Positions 48,601-59,388 of a DNA stretch of 64,000 bases are shown here, one piece after another. Numbering within the stretch: the first letter of the stretch is position 1; the number at the start of each line of letters is the position of its first letter. Under the pieces are notes generated by a model. That model was given only the letters and a program-made list of their open reading frames with translations, was not told where the DNA came from and ran no database searches. The stretch covers positions 187,975-251,974 of the forward strand of contig PDUO01000016.1 in NCBI GenBank assembly GCA_003008705.1. Reading direction: 5' to 3'. The translations under genes and the position numbers were made by a program. This DNA comes from Pezicula radicicola (Eukaryota; Ascomycota; Leotiomycetes; Helotiales; Dermateaceae).

Positions 48601-48836
48601 AAAACGGTTGTAAGGAGTTTGAGATGGGCATGCATGGGAGATTTAGGATCATTGAACCACTGTCCAAGACCACTCTGCTGGTTCGCTGGGTCCCCACAAG
48701 TCTTATTCAAAGGGTCTTGATGTTTCTGCGAGGTCCACCCACATACCACCAAGAGTTAGATCTTCAGAGAGGCGATGATGAGGAGCCCAATGAAGCAGAA
48801 AGGGAGACCTCTCCCGTGCGACTTCTTGTCATTTGA
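45624..48836 (+). CDS. orphan 1070-residue protein, function unknown
   Basis: A single uninterrupted frame of 1070 aa, unlike most genes here. Residues 1-100 contain a weakly BTB/POZ-like stretch (VEFRCGTEVFLVASGLLE, then VLEELRTFAREWKVVELE). A highly charged KEKEKEKEKADPRKEEEK segment follows at about 140-175, then a Ser/Asp-rich disordered part (DISSVEGSGNEDEHTTSASD, about 235-290). From about residue 310 to the end the protein looks globular, with many Trp/Tyr/Cys (DEFFGGQRVWVFHQVYIP, 'GPMWRINESGNPARTVRY', WVYDRQEWTVHFPHDYFKW). It ends in a basic then acidic tail. I recognise no catalytic motif. No signal peptide or membrane segment. Composition suggests a nuclear or cytoplasmic, possibly lineage-specific protein. 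It sits between the decayed retropepsin gene and a transporter. Confidence 0.8.
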   Translation: MVVARLSETWPVEFRCGTEVFLVASGLLERCSEEMAAAVAADGQVEVMVTSRKCAVSFLLWLWTWTWRVLKVDGDVLEELRTFAREWKVVELEMDLEGVGHDQKNSKCTRILPWSYSAAHTPSEVRSKDDTDRVEKMKKQKEEGLAAHQKEKEKEKEKADPRKEEEKDEINKDNYSQRESKLSFRENGIDGKHPIHESPNDIKGKGKVQFEAVMEVEPTIPRNANTPITFGSSDISSVEGSGNEDEHTTSASDISAASMDQSSDGEELFSLSETMQHSDATTSLQLPKLTSSNFTNDMDLLNPELHKRNIETLRASVCQNSAAALFETSPARLIGTQRDLDAVRAKANAPPDIDSEAIAAIICDDKDGSTLALRLRAIECGMIISHIYANLHALKEVGFVKTSISFLQQDPFREEVVALVTVELSQLEAVMRCKWSAEVESAERTNTYSNLKQASETPASEQINERTKQEFERYHTLGYLAHLDLVCKNFASTWTVSRIVDGHIGSYAYTTLRMLDLIVVSYACAHIGSLDIIKGEGNLATKEKNSKQSTFSIASSKVLKYDWTAIENGGVLLAQRKLRCLDEFFGGQRVWVFHQVYIPSPASPPLYLLAKPDDFADVWGPMWRINESGNPARTVRYDLERGSIVPSSDDYFARRLNEEVCHWISNAEVKRRQNQCLELNDIPFFTHQFLLIGAQDKIEQNHRGCRCRSSIIHNLLQRRRFLSFHGSSQPYRKFESVAVGGSIGGAGIGAPALSVSVTSKLYEARTVKESLCKRWMNSTSDSLRNWNILRYLYGVEISFCTHHARRVRLLDLLASATMLDLMRAVVPFSDNEECKNEVLRILKSDPTTLLDLRDQHPSWRTSIEKWIGLCLDLLQDTGMSEEARIPRNAFRAFWVYDRQEWTVHFPHDYFKWSGFLLDDAQNCAFVILEKVCLICDLGARCQNPPGGRRSYDNVSSVLQTHITLNAHKIPPPRKMVHAGPHRRRRWNLAALCKNGCKEFEMGMHGRFRIIEPLSKTTLLVRWVPTSLIQRVLMFLRGPPTYHQELDLQRGDDEEPNEAERETSPVRLLVI

Positions 48837-49181
48837 GAGTGAGAAAAATGAAATACTTTGGATTATGGAAAAGAGTGTGGCATCTCCTGTTGCGTATATG
48901 TTTTCACTTAAAAGAATGAAGCACTTCTCTTGTTTCTTGTACCTAAAAATATTATCAATGCTTATTTTGATACGTAAAACAGCATTCGATCTATTCTGCA
49001 TGCCTGGCCTCATTTCGCTGTAGAAATATAGCTACTATAAGTGAAGAGATCTGAAATCCCCAAAGTGGATAAGTGCCTAATTGGAGGTAATCAGCTCATA
49101 CTTTTGGCAACTAAAATAACTGCAGTATTGAAGAAGGAGGAGTAGCGCTAGCAAGTAACGTCATGAAATTCTTTATCCAAT
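48837..49181. other. short convergent spacer
   Basis: Space between the 3' ends of the orphan gene and the second Dal5-type transporter. Opposed short frames only, nothing called. Confidence 0.5.
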
Positions 49182-51008
49182 CTAGTAGATATACCTAAAG
49201 TTCAAGTTCTCCCGATCCGTCATATCACTAAAAGCCGTCCTATCCCTCTCCCTCTCCCTAGCCTCCTTCTCCTCAAGCGTCTCAAGCGGACTAACACCCT
49301 GCGCAACATCCCTCCTCTTATTCTCCCTCGCCAACAAAAACCTCAACGTAAGAATAACAACCACCTCTATAAGATGACTAACAATCATACTCCAAATCCC
49401 CAACTCATATCGAGGACTCTGATTCGTCTTATAGAAGAATGGTCCTGCGATATTTCCTGTATCGTTCATTAGTTTTAGTTTGAGAGAAGGAGTAAGGAAG
49501 TGACAATACCTGTACAATAACCAAGAAACAAAACAGCATTCGTAACAACCTTTTTCGTATGACCTGCCGTATTTGCTGTTTGTAATGATAATATCATTAC
49601 AAAAGCAGCATTATAAGGTCCAGTAAGGTAATAACAAATTAGTCTTCCAGCCTGGTTGCTAGCATCCAAGAATGCCAATCCAAAAGCTCCCGAAATATTC
49701 GGCAGTAAGAATAGAATGATAAAGTAACATCTAGACTGCTTCCCATTCCTTGCCACGTAGTCATTAAGAAATACGCAAACGAGTATACAGATGGCGATTA
49801 AGACCCCGTATGGTACTTGCATAAGTGTAGTGACGAGCGTCGAGAAACCAAATCCTTTGATGATTATGGTACCGAAGTTTGAAATACCGCCATTGGGGAT
49901 ATTGCCTACGGTGCCAAGGATATAGAAGAGATATAGTTTTGGGTCCTTGAACGCTTCGATAACTTGGTACCGCTTAAGGTGTTTATTTTCTACACCAGTT
50001 TGATTCTCCCGAAGGCGCTCAACGGCCCATCTCCGTTCTTTCGGCGTGAGTAGAGGCGCTGTAACGGGGGAGTCCGGAAGGAGAAAGAATAGGACGATGC
50101 CCCAGATGGCACATAATGCACCCACGATCAGGAACTCGTATTTCCAGCTGGGAAGACTGCCTTTGATATGTCCAATTCCATAACCGAGTAGACCACCACC
50201 GGCGATACCCAGGCCATTGGCTGTGTACCAAATTCCGATTCGAACTGGTTGCTGGCGACGAGTATACCACCTATTTGGAGAGTTAGTATTTCTAGTAGCA
50301 ATAGGGTGGATATAGGTATATGGAAAACTAAGTTTAATCCTTACATGCTTGTTATAAGCATAAAACTAGGATCCGAACAAGCTTCTGCTGCACCCGAGAA
50401 GGCTCTTAGAACAGCAAGCTGAGCAAAGTTTTTTGCACAAGCCTGCAACATCAGGAAGAAACCCCATGCAAAGATATTGATCCCTAAGTATTTACCAATG
50501 GGAAAGCGCTGCATCATAAAATTGGTAGGAAAAGCCCAAGCCAAGAATCCAAAGTACTTCACAAGCAATGTCATTAGCCTTCTCTTAAGCATTTTAACAA
50601 GTACGGAAATCCACATACAAAGATAGAGCTCAACCAATTATATTCCGTGCCTTCCAATTTCAAATCGTCTCTAATCCCAAAGATAGCAGCATAGCTAAGT
50701 GTCGTCTTGTCAATGTAGAAAAATGCATAACAGACGGCTAGATAAGGCAAGATCATAAAGTCAATCTTGCGCTGTAAGCGTGCTTCATCTGCTGGTGAGA
50801 TAGCCTCATGTAGTTCATCCGGGTTAGAGAATAATGCAAGAGCTGTATCGCCATCTGCGGCTCGAGACGAGAGATGCCATTTCGAATGAGGAGCACTTGT
50901 TGTTGAGGTTAGAGTGGGGTACAGATTTTCGTTGTGGGCTGTGGCGGGTTTGGTTTCTGGAGTCGAGGATGATATTGGAACGGCTTCCAATTCTGACGGT
51001 TTACCCAT
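49182..51008 (-). CDS. MFS transporter, Dal5/anion:cation symporter type (second)
   Basis: Exons 51008-50619, 50556-50345, 50270-49510 and 49456-49182 give 545 aa with closed phases. The motifs are RLQRKIDFMILPYLAVCYAFFYIDKTTLSYA, WAFPTNFMMQRFPIGKYLG, 'LRAFSGAAEACSDPSFMLI', WYTRRQQPVRIGIWY, FFLLPDSPVTAPLLT, NTAGHTKKVVTNAV, and GYCTGNIAGPFFYKTNQSP with a YELG helix after it. These are diagnostic of Dal5-family carboxylate, allantoate or vitamin-like permeases with 12 membrane helices. It has a longer polar N-terminus (about 85 residues) than the transporter at 13.7 kb and is clearly a different subfamily member, not a recent duplicate. A tail with DMTDRENLNFRYIY ends both transporters in similar form. 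Confidence 0.92.
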
Positions 51009-51299
51009 TTTCCCTAGTAACCAGTATCAAGATTTATGTAGCAATAGCATGAATGCGGAACACAAGAGAATTAAACCTGGGGAGCAAGAAAGATATATAT
51101 ATACAGTAACCGACCACAATTATCCGGCCAAGCGCCCCACCATATCTTACCCACTATATTCGAACTATAATAACTCTACAACTACTAGTCCAATTGACTT
51201 AATTTTTTCAATATATATAGATAAATAATAGCTCTTTGATATACCCAAGTTTCAGCTTACTAATATTTTGTATACCATCCCTTTACTTTAATATATACT
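51009..51299. other. AT-rich promoter side of the transporter, adjoining the transposon relic
   Basis: Contains ATATATATATA (51090-51100) about 85 bp upstream of the transporter ATG, a possible TATA-like region. Otherwise TA-rich, no gene. Confidence 0.4.
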
Positions 51300-52090
51300 A
51301 CTATCCTCCGTAGTATACTCTCTAATAGACTATAAAATAGAGAGTTAGGTAATTTATCCTAAGCTTCAATTAAGGCGTCTTCTAAAGCCTATTAAGCCTC
51401 TTCTTACTCTCAAAGTCCTAGTCTAATATATATAGATCAGACCTACCAATCTTACCCTCTCCTTCTCCCTAAAAGCAGCCCTAGACTATAGCAGAAAGAT
51501 CCTTTCCTTTATTGTATATTTCAACTATTTCCCGATCCCATTTTTAATTTAGAGTTCTAAAGTACTATACCCTGCCTTTGCCCGTACCCCGCTGTACTGT
51601 ATACTTATTACTCTATATCTATACCTTCTACTCCTCGTAGTCCCAATGTTCCCTAGCTTTGCACTAAGTCGAGTAGTAGCATGAGCTTCTATAAGTACTA
51701 GGCGCTTCTGAGTACACCAGCTAGTCATGCCATTTACTCGTAGAATATACTTAATAGTTGTATATGAAATATCAAGGCCGGTACCTTCCTTGACTTGTGT
51801 AAATATCTCCTTTAGATATAATCGTATATATTGAAGTAAATATCGTTCATTAGAGTCTAAATATTCTTTCTTTCGACCACGGCCTAGTAGAGATACTCCT
51901 TTATTACGTAATTCCTCGAGGGTAAGTATATCTTAGACTATCGATTTTAGTACGTCGAGTACCTCCGAAATCTCTGTAACTAAATAACCGAATAGATTAC
52001 CCGCAATAACCTGAGCTCTCTTATATAGCGTCAATTCCTTCCTCTTCTGTATATTTAAAGATATTGGCCTAAGGGTACGTCGTTCTAGTG
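51300..52090 (-). mobile_element. degenerate Tc1/mariner-type transposase relic
   Basis: On the minus strand the reading goes from MPLERRTLRPIS through KRAQVIAGNLFGYLVTEISEVL (first helix-turn-helix) to GVSLLGRGRKKEYLDSNERYLL and a second HTH ('TGLDISYTTIKYILRVNG'). It then reads WCTQKRLVLIEAHATTRLSAKLGNI, matching the 'RKK(R/P)LLTPEHAAKRLAWA' region of Tc1-type transposases. A TAG in the first part (51933-51935) breaks the frame, and after about 51560 the DDE catalytic part is full of stops and TA-rich, a pattern consistent with RIP. Terminal inverted repeats were not located, so the ends are approximate. Confidence 0.75.
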
Positions 52091-52627
52091 GCATTGTATA
52101 GTGTGGAAGATGGAGGGTAGGAAGGAAGACGCGACGCGATTTTGTGATTTTCGGCAAATGGCCAGAGAGACGGTTGTGCAAGAAAGGATATCCGAAAATG
52201 CTTGGCTACATACAGAGGGGTCCAACTCGTGCCATCCCCATACCTGTCAGATCATTACCTATTCTAGTATATTCAGTGTGTTTGACGAACCTCCCCCGCC
52301 TTCTGTAGAGTGCGGGGTTTGGCCGGGAGAAAGGTACTGTGTTGAATGCGGGAATTAAAATAACCGCCGATATTCAGTGCACGCCAGACAAACACATATT
52401 ACCCAAGTAAAATATCACATTGGATCGCTCGCTAGGCTCTCTTAATTGATGTGCTGCTAACAATGTATTATTCTCCATATTAGGTACTGTGAGCACTCAG
52501 CACTCAGGAAATGTAGTAATACGACGTCGAGCCCTATTTCTACTTCAGCTAAGCATATAGCATAGCCAACGTTTCCAGTGCTATTTCAATTACAGCGCAC
52601 TGTCATATACCATTACAGTGCATCCGT
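52091..52627. other. intergenic, no gene seen
   Basis: Spacer between the transposon relic and the 3' end of the 4E-T-like gene. One 85-codon plus frame (52101-52358) without a domain is rejected. Confidence 0.45.
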
Positions 52628-55085
52628 TCACGGTCTTCTGAACCCTTGAGGGGGAGGTCCTCTTCCATCATATCCAGCAAACGACATACCATCAGGTCCG
52701 GAGAAACCACTCATGCCGGGTGGCATAAATCCTGGGGGTGGGCCACCGGGGAAGAATCCAGGTGGTGCTCGCATATTGCCTGGAGGTCCGCCAACCATGG
52801 CATCCGGGGGGAAATTTCCCATAGGAAAGCCTGGGGGAAACATCTGTTGTTGCATAGGCATACCTCGACCCGATAGTCCTGGAGGAGGCGCGACATGCCG
52901 TGGTGGTGGTTGAGCAGGCGGTTGATTCCAGGAGGGTTCAGATAGACCAGGAGGGGGTGGGCGTTGTAAAATTTGCATGGGCTGTTGCGGATGACTAGTA
53001 CGCTCCTCATTATAGAATCCTGGTGGGCCACGACGTTGGGATGCGTTAGCATTTCTTTCACGTTGAGCTTCGCGTTGAGCCTCTCTGTGAAGTTCCTGCT
53101 GCTCCATCATCAACTGGTGTTGGCTGGGTTGTTGCCTCGGAGGTTGGGGAGGTCCAGGAGGCATTCTTAACAGCACTTGCTCCATTCTTTGTGGTTCCGG
53201 TGCGGCCCTCGCACTCTGCATTAGACCCATCAGGAATTCTGTATTGCTGTTGCGGCTTTGTGGCTGATCAGCTCTCATTGAAGACTGGCTGAGGGCACGG
53301 GCACTAATAAGCTTTTGCAAGTCCTGCTCGGTTCCCATGGATGGTTGGCTCCCAGTCATCTGCCGTTGACGAGATATTTCCTGGAATCTAGGATCATCAT
53401 GACGCTCAGGTCGATACTGTTGGAAAGGCTCTTGAGATTGTATTGGTAAGCTTGAGTGTCTGTCCTGAGGCGGAGGTTTTGGCTGTTGTAAAGAGTTCAC
53501 TGGTGGAGATCCGAATGATGCCGGCGCCTGCCCCAACCCTAGCTGCTTTTGTACTCCGAGCTTTTGCAACAATGCCTGGAAGGCTTCCTTTTCCTCGGGA
53601 GAATCTTGGGCCTTAGGGGAGAGCATAGAATCAAGTCCACTTGGACGAGCTGTTAGTATCGACGGCGGTGGTTCTGTTTGTCGACGTTCAGGCTCGTCTT
53701 GCGGGGTATAGAATTTCGCAAATCGAGATGTCTTTCCTGCTGTTGAAACTTTTGGAACATCTACTTTTGCGGACTCAATAGCCGAATCAGTAGAAGCAAT
53801 GTCATTCATGCTGAACTTGCTGAAGAACTTGTCTGGGCCAGTATCCAAAGACAAAGGCGTTTCGACTTTTGGTTTTTCCACACCAAAGAACCCGCCCTGC
53901 CCAAAAGCATCAGGAACAGGGCGAGGCTCTTCCGCTGGAGTGGCTTTGCTTGTATCCTTCTTAGACTGCTGTTCCTTCCACTTCTGAAAGTCTTCTTGTG
54001 TATGAGCTTGGGTCTTCTCCTCAGCTGGCTCGTCCATCCACTCAGGATCGCGCTCTTGTCGTTGCTCCCTGTCCCTGTCCCATCTGCGATCACCCCTATC
54101 ATTGCCTCTATCTCCCCGATCTCTGTCGCCACCTCGCTCTGGACCTCGTTCGTCTCGGTCTTTCTCTCTCCAGCCCCTACTCCGATCGACAAGTCTATCA
54201 CCATTACTGTTGCGATCTCTTGGTGGAGGGCCATCGTCCTTGTTGGTGAACCACGAAGGCTCATTTCTTCCCCTACCATTTCCATTCCGACGACCTTCGA
54301 GTTCTTGGTTATCATGGTCACGGTCCCGATTATGATCTTTGTCGCGTGAAAAGTTCTCAAATCCTCGCGTTGGTCTCTCCTTCACATCTCGCTCCTCCCT
54401 GTCCCTAAATCTCCTATCATCCCTCTTGTCATCGCGGTGCCTGTCTCCACCCATACGCCCCTGAAAGCGCTCCGCACCCTCAGTGCCAAAGCTTTTCCGT
54501 GGCTTCACAGTACTCCATCCCTCTCCATCTGATTCGCCTTCGGCACGTTTTGGTCGCAAATTATTAGAGCGCCCATCTCGTGTTCTTTCATTTTCTCCGT
54601 CGCCAAACTTATCACGGAAGCTATATCGGTCTCGAGACTCGAGAGATCGAAGCCCAGGGCGATCTCCAGCATCAAAAGGTTTGACTGGGTTTCGAACAGA
54701 AGTAGCAGACATGAACGAGGTTTTTGGAGGACCTAAAACAATATCCTCAGGGTCTATTAAAGGTCAGCGTATCCAGACAGATCTCGTGTCACATATTGCC
54801 TACTTGTGCTATTGCGTGAAATGTGACCCGGTCGTCTACTGGTCTGGTCAAGTAGTATAGAAGCATCAGAGTTCTTGCTCCTATCTGTCGACTGTCTATT
54901 TGTTTGAGTTCTTCCACCTTCTGCTGCAGCACTGAAAGCGCGTATCAGTATCTAACATATATATTCCATCTGTCCTATGTAGCTTACCCCATCCATTGCT
55001 CTGCAGGAGGCAGAGTCGTTGGTTTCACCACCAACGGCGATTCTCTTAAATGCTTCAACTCCTCCGTGGTATATCGTATCGCCAT
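52628..55085 (-). CDS. 4E-T-like low-complexity RNA-regulation protein
   Basis: Exons 55085-54988, 54931-54804 and 54753-52628 give 783 aa. The short first exon encodes MAIRYTTEELKHLRESPLV, an eIF4E-binding-type motif YxxxxL (Tyr5, Leu10) very like the start of animal 4E-T (YTKEELLDI). Next come PPAEQWMG, an Arg/Asp-repeat region (RDRGDRGNDRGDRRWDRDRE, residues about 265-310), EWMDEP, a middle segment with RFAKFYTP, and a Pro/Gln/Gly-rich C-terminus (PPPGLS, PPGFFPGGPPPGF). 4E-T proteins bind eIF4E, repress translation and enter P-bodies. Fungal members are poorly described, so the functional call rests mainly on the N-terminal motif and composition. An ORF-only caller would start at the internal ATG 54712 and lose the motif. 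Confidence 0.78.
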
Positions 55086-55688
55086 AGTCGCTATGTCGAG
55101 GTCTCATGAATAGGTAGTCGATCGTATGTCAGGTCAGATCAATGTGTGCGGAGCTTCACCAGATATGTAAACCTTGCGATCGCTGTTGTAGATTGTGTCC
55201 TTAGATTGCCTTGGAATTAATCGTTCCGAATAACAGGATGAATGCTTTGTTTATTCAGAAACGTGATGTTGAACATGCACAAAGGAGCTCTTCATGCAGC
55301 GATGAGGGCAGGCTGAGCGCAAGGCGCAGGGAGCGCTGCTCTTCGTCCCAGCAGAAAGTAGGTAGGTGCTTGGCGTGGCCAATGGTGCAAATGTTGGAAA
55401 CTTTGGTATATTATTGTAGGTCGTGGTCGCGATACTTCGATACTAGGTGAAATTGATGCTTGATGGTTTGTTGGATGTTGAAGCTCAAGTCGACGACGTT
55501 CTGTGGAGGCTCGTTCTCAATATTCCTAGATTCTCAGGCTGAATTCCTGGCCACCACCCTCCAAATCAGGATAAATAAGCGAATATCAACCTGGTTCAGA
55601 TAATTGAGATGGAACAGAAGATGAGTGATATAATAATTAATCGGTATTGCTCTTAGATTCATTACAAACATGGTATCTAAGTTTCTAA
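55086..55688. promoter_or_regulatory. upstream region of the 4E-T-like gene and 3' end of URB1
   Basis: Both flanking genes are on the minus strand, so this 0.6 kb must hold the URB1 terminator and the promoter and leader of the 4E-T-like gene. No open frame of interest. Confidence 0.45.
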
Positions 55689-58600
55689 CTACAGTGAATC
55701 TGCACCCTTCCAAGTTTTCACTCTTCGTTTGTCACACGATTCTAAAATTCTCTCCATCAGTGCCTTCAGAGGTGTGCCTCCACCTAAGGCAACCTGAGCC
55801 TCAAGCCAAGTAATACCGCTGAATCTGGTTATGAGAGTTGTGCTTCCTCCTTCAATCGTTGTAGCTCGAAATAAAATTTTGAGGATCTTCTCTCGTAAAC
55901 CTGGTCCGAGATAAGTGTTGCTGTACAAAGAAAACAGTTTCTCAAAAACCTTCCTCTTCATGAAGATGAACATGTCTGTGGGTGTCCGAAGCCCAGCAAG
56001 CATGTACTTTAACAGCCACTCAATCTCGGTATAATGAGCATCGTCCAACGTAGGGGGTTCATCAAGGACCTTATACATCAAAGGTATCTTATCTAGATCC
56101 CATGTCGGACCCTTAGAAAGAAAATTATTGATTTTTGGGTACAAGCAGTGTAGCGGGTCTCCGAGAATAGCTACTGCATGTGATGCGAAGGATGTGATGA
56201 TAGTGGTAAGAGGCTCTTGGTCGATGACTTTCCTTGCAGTCTCTACGACCTCACGCAGGAGAAGCCACGTCTGCTCCTTCTCCTCATAGCTCGATTCTTT
56301 AACTTTAGCTGCCAGTTTCGAAAGATTTGTGGCGGCTTCCTTTCTTATATGAAGATGAGCTGATGACAGGAGCATAATCAACGCTGCGGCATGGCCGCCA
56401 TCAAGAATCTCTTCGGCCTCCTTATTTGTCCATCTCACCAGTGCGCTGTGGTCTTCTTTCTGTCCTGAATCAGAAAGCATTGAAACGGTTATACTCTCTT
56501 GATCTTGTATGGACTTCTCGTTCCCAGTGCCAATTTCCTTGGCTTTGGTAGAGAGTTTAGATATTGGTTCAGGCAATACTACCGAGTCCACATGTTTTCG
56601 AGATCGCTCGATGATTTTCCGGGCAGGTGAATCTTCAGGTACATCGGCAGCTAATTCTTTTGTTACGCTTTTGAGGACATTTTTATCCTCCCCTAGTTTT
56701 GTCGTACAGGCAAGATATTTTGCTATAAATGAAGCGATCTCTTGAAGGACCGTATCAGTCACAGATTTGACCACAAAAGGCCATTGTTCAAGGATAGCAA
56801 GTGTCAGGAGACTAACAGGCGAGTCACTGCTCAATCCTGCTTGTATTTGCTCAAGCTTGAAAACATATTTAATAGGGGCCGTTGCGCATCGTGAGACACA
56901 GTTATCCAGGAACTCGTAGACAGCGTTTTCGTGCGTAGTTCCGCGTAAATATTCCAGGCACAACATCATAGTATCCATTGCAGATATCGAGGTCTGTGTC
57001 TGAAGTAGCTGGTTTTGTTGATTCACTGAGTTCAAAACTGATCTCAACTTCGGCAATGGTACCTCAGGCCGTGTTCCAGCAGAGAGCTTTAGCATTGCTA
57101 CGAATGGTGACAATGACAGACCTCCGACCCGAGTGAACCATCGCATCCCTGGAGAAAAGTGCGCGAATTGAAAGAGACTTTCCAGCTCCATTGACCGCAT
57201 GGCGCGGTCCTCGGGAGATAAAGTTGGCTCTTCAACAGTCTGCAAAGTTTTTGTGAGGCTACCAGCCACATCAAACTTCGCATCTAACGATATCCCGGGA
57301 ACAACCTCATAGTACAAGACTAGTAGCTTGGTGATTGCTTCTCTCTGCATAATTTCTGAGTCCTCCATTCCTCGAAATGTCTTAATGACGTCCTCGATTG
57401 ATGGGCAACGTAGACAAAATTCGGTGACTAGATTATTCGCGGCTTGGCTCCATACCGAGGAAGATTGTTTTGCTGCTTCCTGGTACATTGAGAGCGTCTT
57501 CTGTAGCTTCGTGAATGCTATGACAAGTAAGCGTATTGCGAAGAACGTAATCAACTTGTGTTGTTGGTTTAAGCAACGTGTTAATGCTTTTTGTGAGAGT
57601 GGTTGCGGAAGAACACTTTCTAAAACTATTGATGTTGGTGGTGGTAGACGTGCAAACCCATCTTGATGACCAAAGTACTGAGGAATCGGAAGCTGGATTA
57701 CAGAGAATAGAAAAGCAGAGTATCCAACCCAGGTCGTTGTAAGCTTGGGGTCGAATGCAAATGCTTTTTTGTTGAAAAAAAAATCTGCGACCAGTTCCGG
57801 CGCAGATTTGAGGATGGCCAATAAAAGCTCACTTTGTTTCGTGCTCGACCAAGGTTTTAAATTCTGGACGACGTCGGATAGAATGGTATTGCGGACAGGA
57901 ACTTTCTCAGTGAATTTATCCATCCACTCTATGCTGTCAAGCCCCAAGTCAATGGAATTTTGAGCTGCATCAGCGTCGTGTCCATCGTTTGGATCAACGC
58001 CCCGTGGATAGAAACCGGATTGTCGATTGAGAACGCCAAGACTTGGGGAAGTGCAAGCCAGAAGGAGAAATTCATGCGCCGTCTCTTCAACTGATTTCTT
58101 GCTAGTTTCAACGTCTTCATTTATCTGATCATATCGGTACAGAGTCGAAATTCGCCCCAGAGAAAGTGCATTAACAATCTTCGTTCTCGCATCTCGTGGA
58201 AGTGCTTCGTCCTTGAGGACGTAGGATTTTAAAGTCTCGAGAATCTCCAACACCATAAAGGGAGGATCATCCTTCAGATCTCTGGTTAATGCAGATATAA
58301 TATCCCGCTGGTTGAGAAGGTCTCGTTTCGCATCGACTGGGAGGAATTTGATCAAAGCTAAGATAAAGCGAAGAGCATTTGTCCGTACTGAAGGTTTCCT
58401 TCGATCTTCCACGGTATCTGCTGATAGGCGTATCAAGAGATTCCTGGCCAGTGACTTGAGTGTCTGGTCTCTTGCTCGAAATACCTGCTTTGCAAAGACG
58501 CCGCCATCGAAAATTGTGACCTCTCTCAGCAAACGCAACGCAGGCGAGATGAGAAATTCTCTTGTTTTGTTCGCACTTAATCCTTTTGCAATCAATTCCT

Positions 58601-59136
58601 GCTGCGGTTTTTGAAGTAAAGCTCGACCCAACCGGGAACCGTGTTGGGAGAATTCTAAGAAGTTGGATATTGTCTTGAGAAGCAGAGCCAGCACTGCAGT
58701 TACCGCTGATAACAGAGACTCGTTGTTCGACTGAGCTGCCAGACTCCATGTCTGCATAATATCCACTAGGTACGCATCGTTTTTCTCTTCTTCGTCGGCA
58801 GGCTTTTGTAGCTCGAGGTAGTCCTTCAAGATTGAAAATCGTTTCGAATCTTCACTGGCCGATGTTGGGAAACTGTCTAAAAATGTCTTGAAAGTTTGGA
58901 TTGCTGCCACATGTCAGAATCGAAGTCCCCAAAAGATAGAAGCGACAAGAATCACCTCTTTTAGAGCGATGCGCATCTTGGTCAAAAGCCAAAATCTGTT
59001 GCAATTGCCTGCCTGATCGAATCTCGTCGGCGGGGCTGGCACTTGGTGCTGAAGTGGAATCATAGTTAGATATCTTTTGGCGTTTGAGATATGCCTGGTT
59101 CCCATCCACCACTTGGGCTGCTGGCCTCTTAGACAT
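55689..59136 (-). CDS. URB1: Urb1/Npa1, nucleolar pre-60S ribosome assembly factor
   Basis: Exons 59136-58956 and 58903-55689 (53-nt intron, phase 1) give 1131 aa. The N-terminus is basic (MSKRPAAQVVDGNQAYLKRQK, nuclear-type). The helical repeat body starts AIQTFKTFLDSF and contains the conserved Npa1 block: GRALLQKPQQELIAKGLSA, 'FLISPALRLLREVTIFDGG', RARDQTLKSLARNLLIRLS and LRFILALIKFLP. Urb1 works in the nucleolus with Dbp6, Npa2, Nop8 and Rsa3 in early 60S particles. The second part (KYMLAGLRTPTDMFIFMKRKVFEKLFSLY) is also typical. Fungal Urb1 is usually longer in yeast (over 1700 aa); this shorter form is common in filamentous fungi as far as I recall. Confidence 0.9.
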
Positions 59137-59388
59137 TGTTATAAGAAAGGTCGTCGTGTCAATTAATCCTCATGATGATTTTTGTTCAGGGCGCAGCTTT
59201 GTACGGAATTGTACACACTGGGACTTTTCTTTTTCCTTATCGACTCCGATAGCTCGCTTGAAGAAGAAGGCGGTGGCAGAATCAGGTAGTAGATAAAGCC
59301 ATTTGAACCGCATTGCGATACCTCTCTTCTAGCTCTCCACCAACATGACATAGCTATTCGTGCGCAGCCCCTTGGCTTATGCCATTCA
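59137..59388. promoter_or_regulatory. bidirectional promoter, URB1 and IML1
   Basis: Only 252 bp separate the ATG of URB1 (minus) from that of IML1 (plus). Both promoters must lie here. No TATA box. Purine-rich tracts (GAAGAAGAAGGCGG at 59260-59273) could be activator sites, but this is not shown. Confidence 0.6.

Noticed and set aside
53806..54360. 184-codon minus frame and several plus frames inside the 4E-T-like gene
   Set aside because: Produced by the Arg/Asp repeat composition of the real gene.
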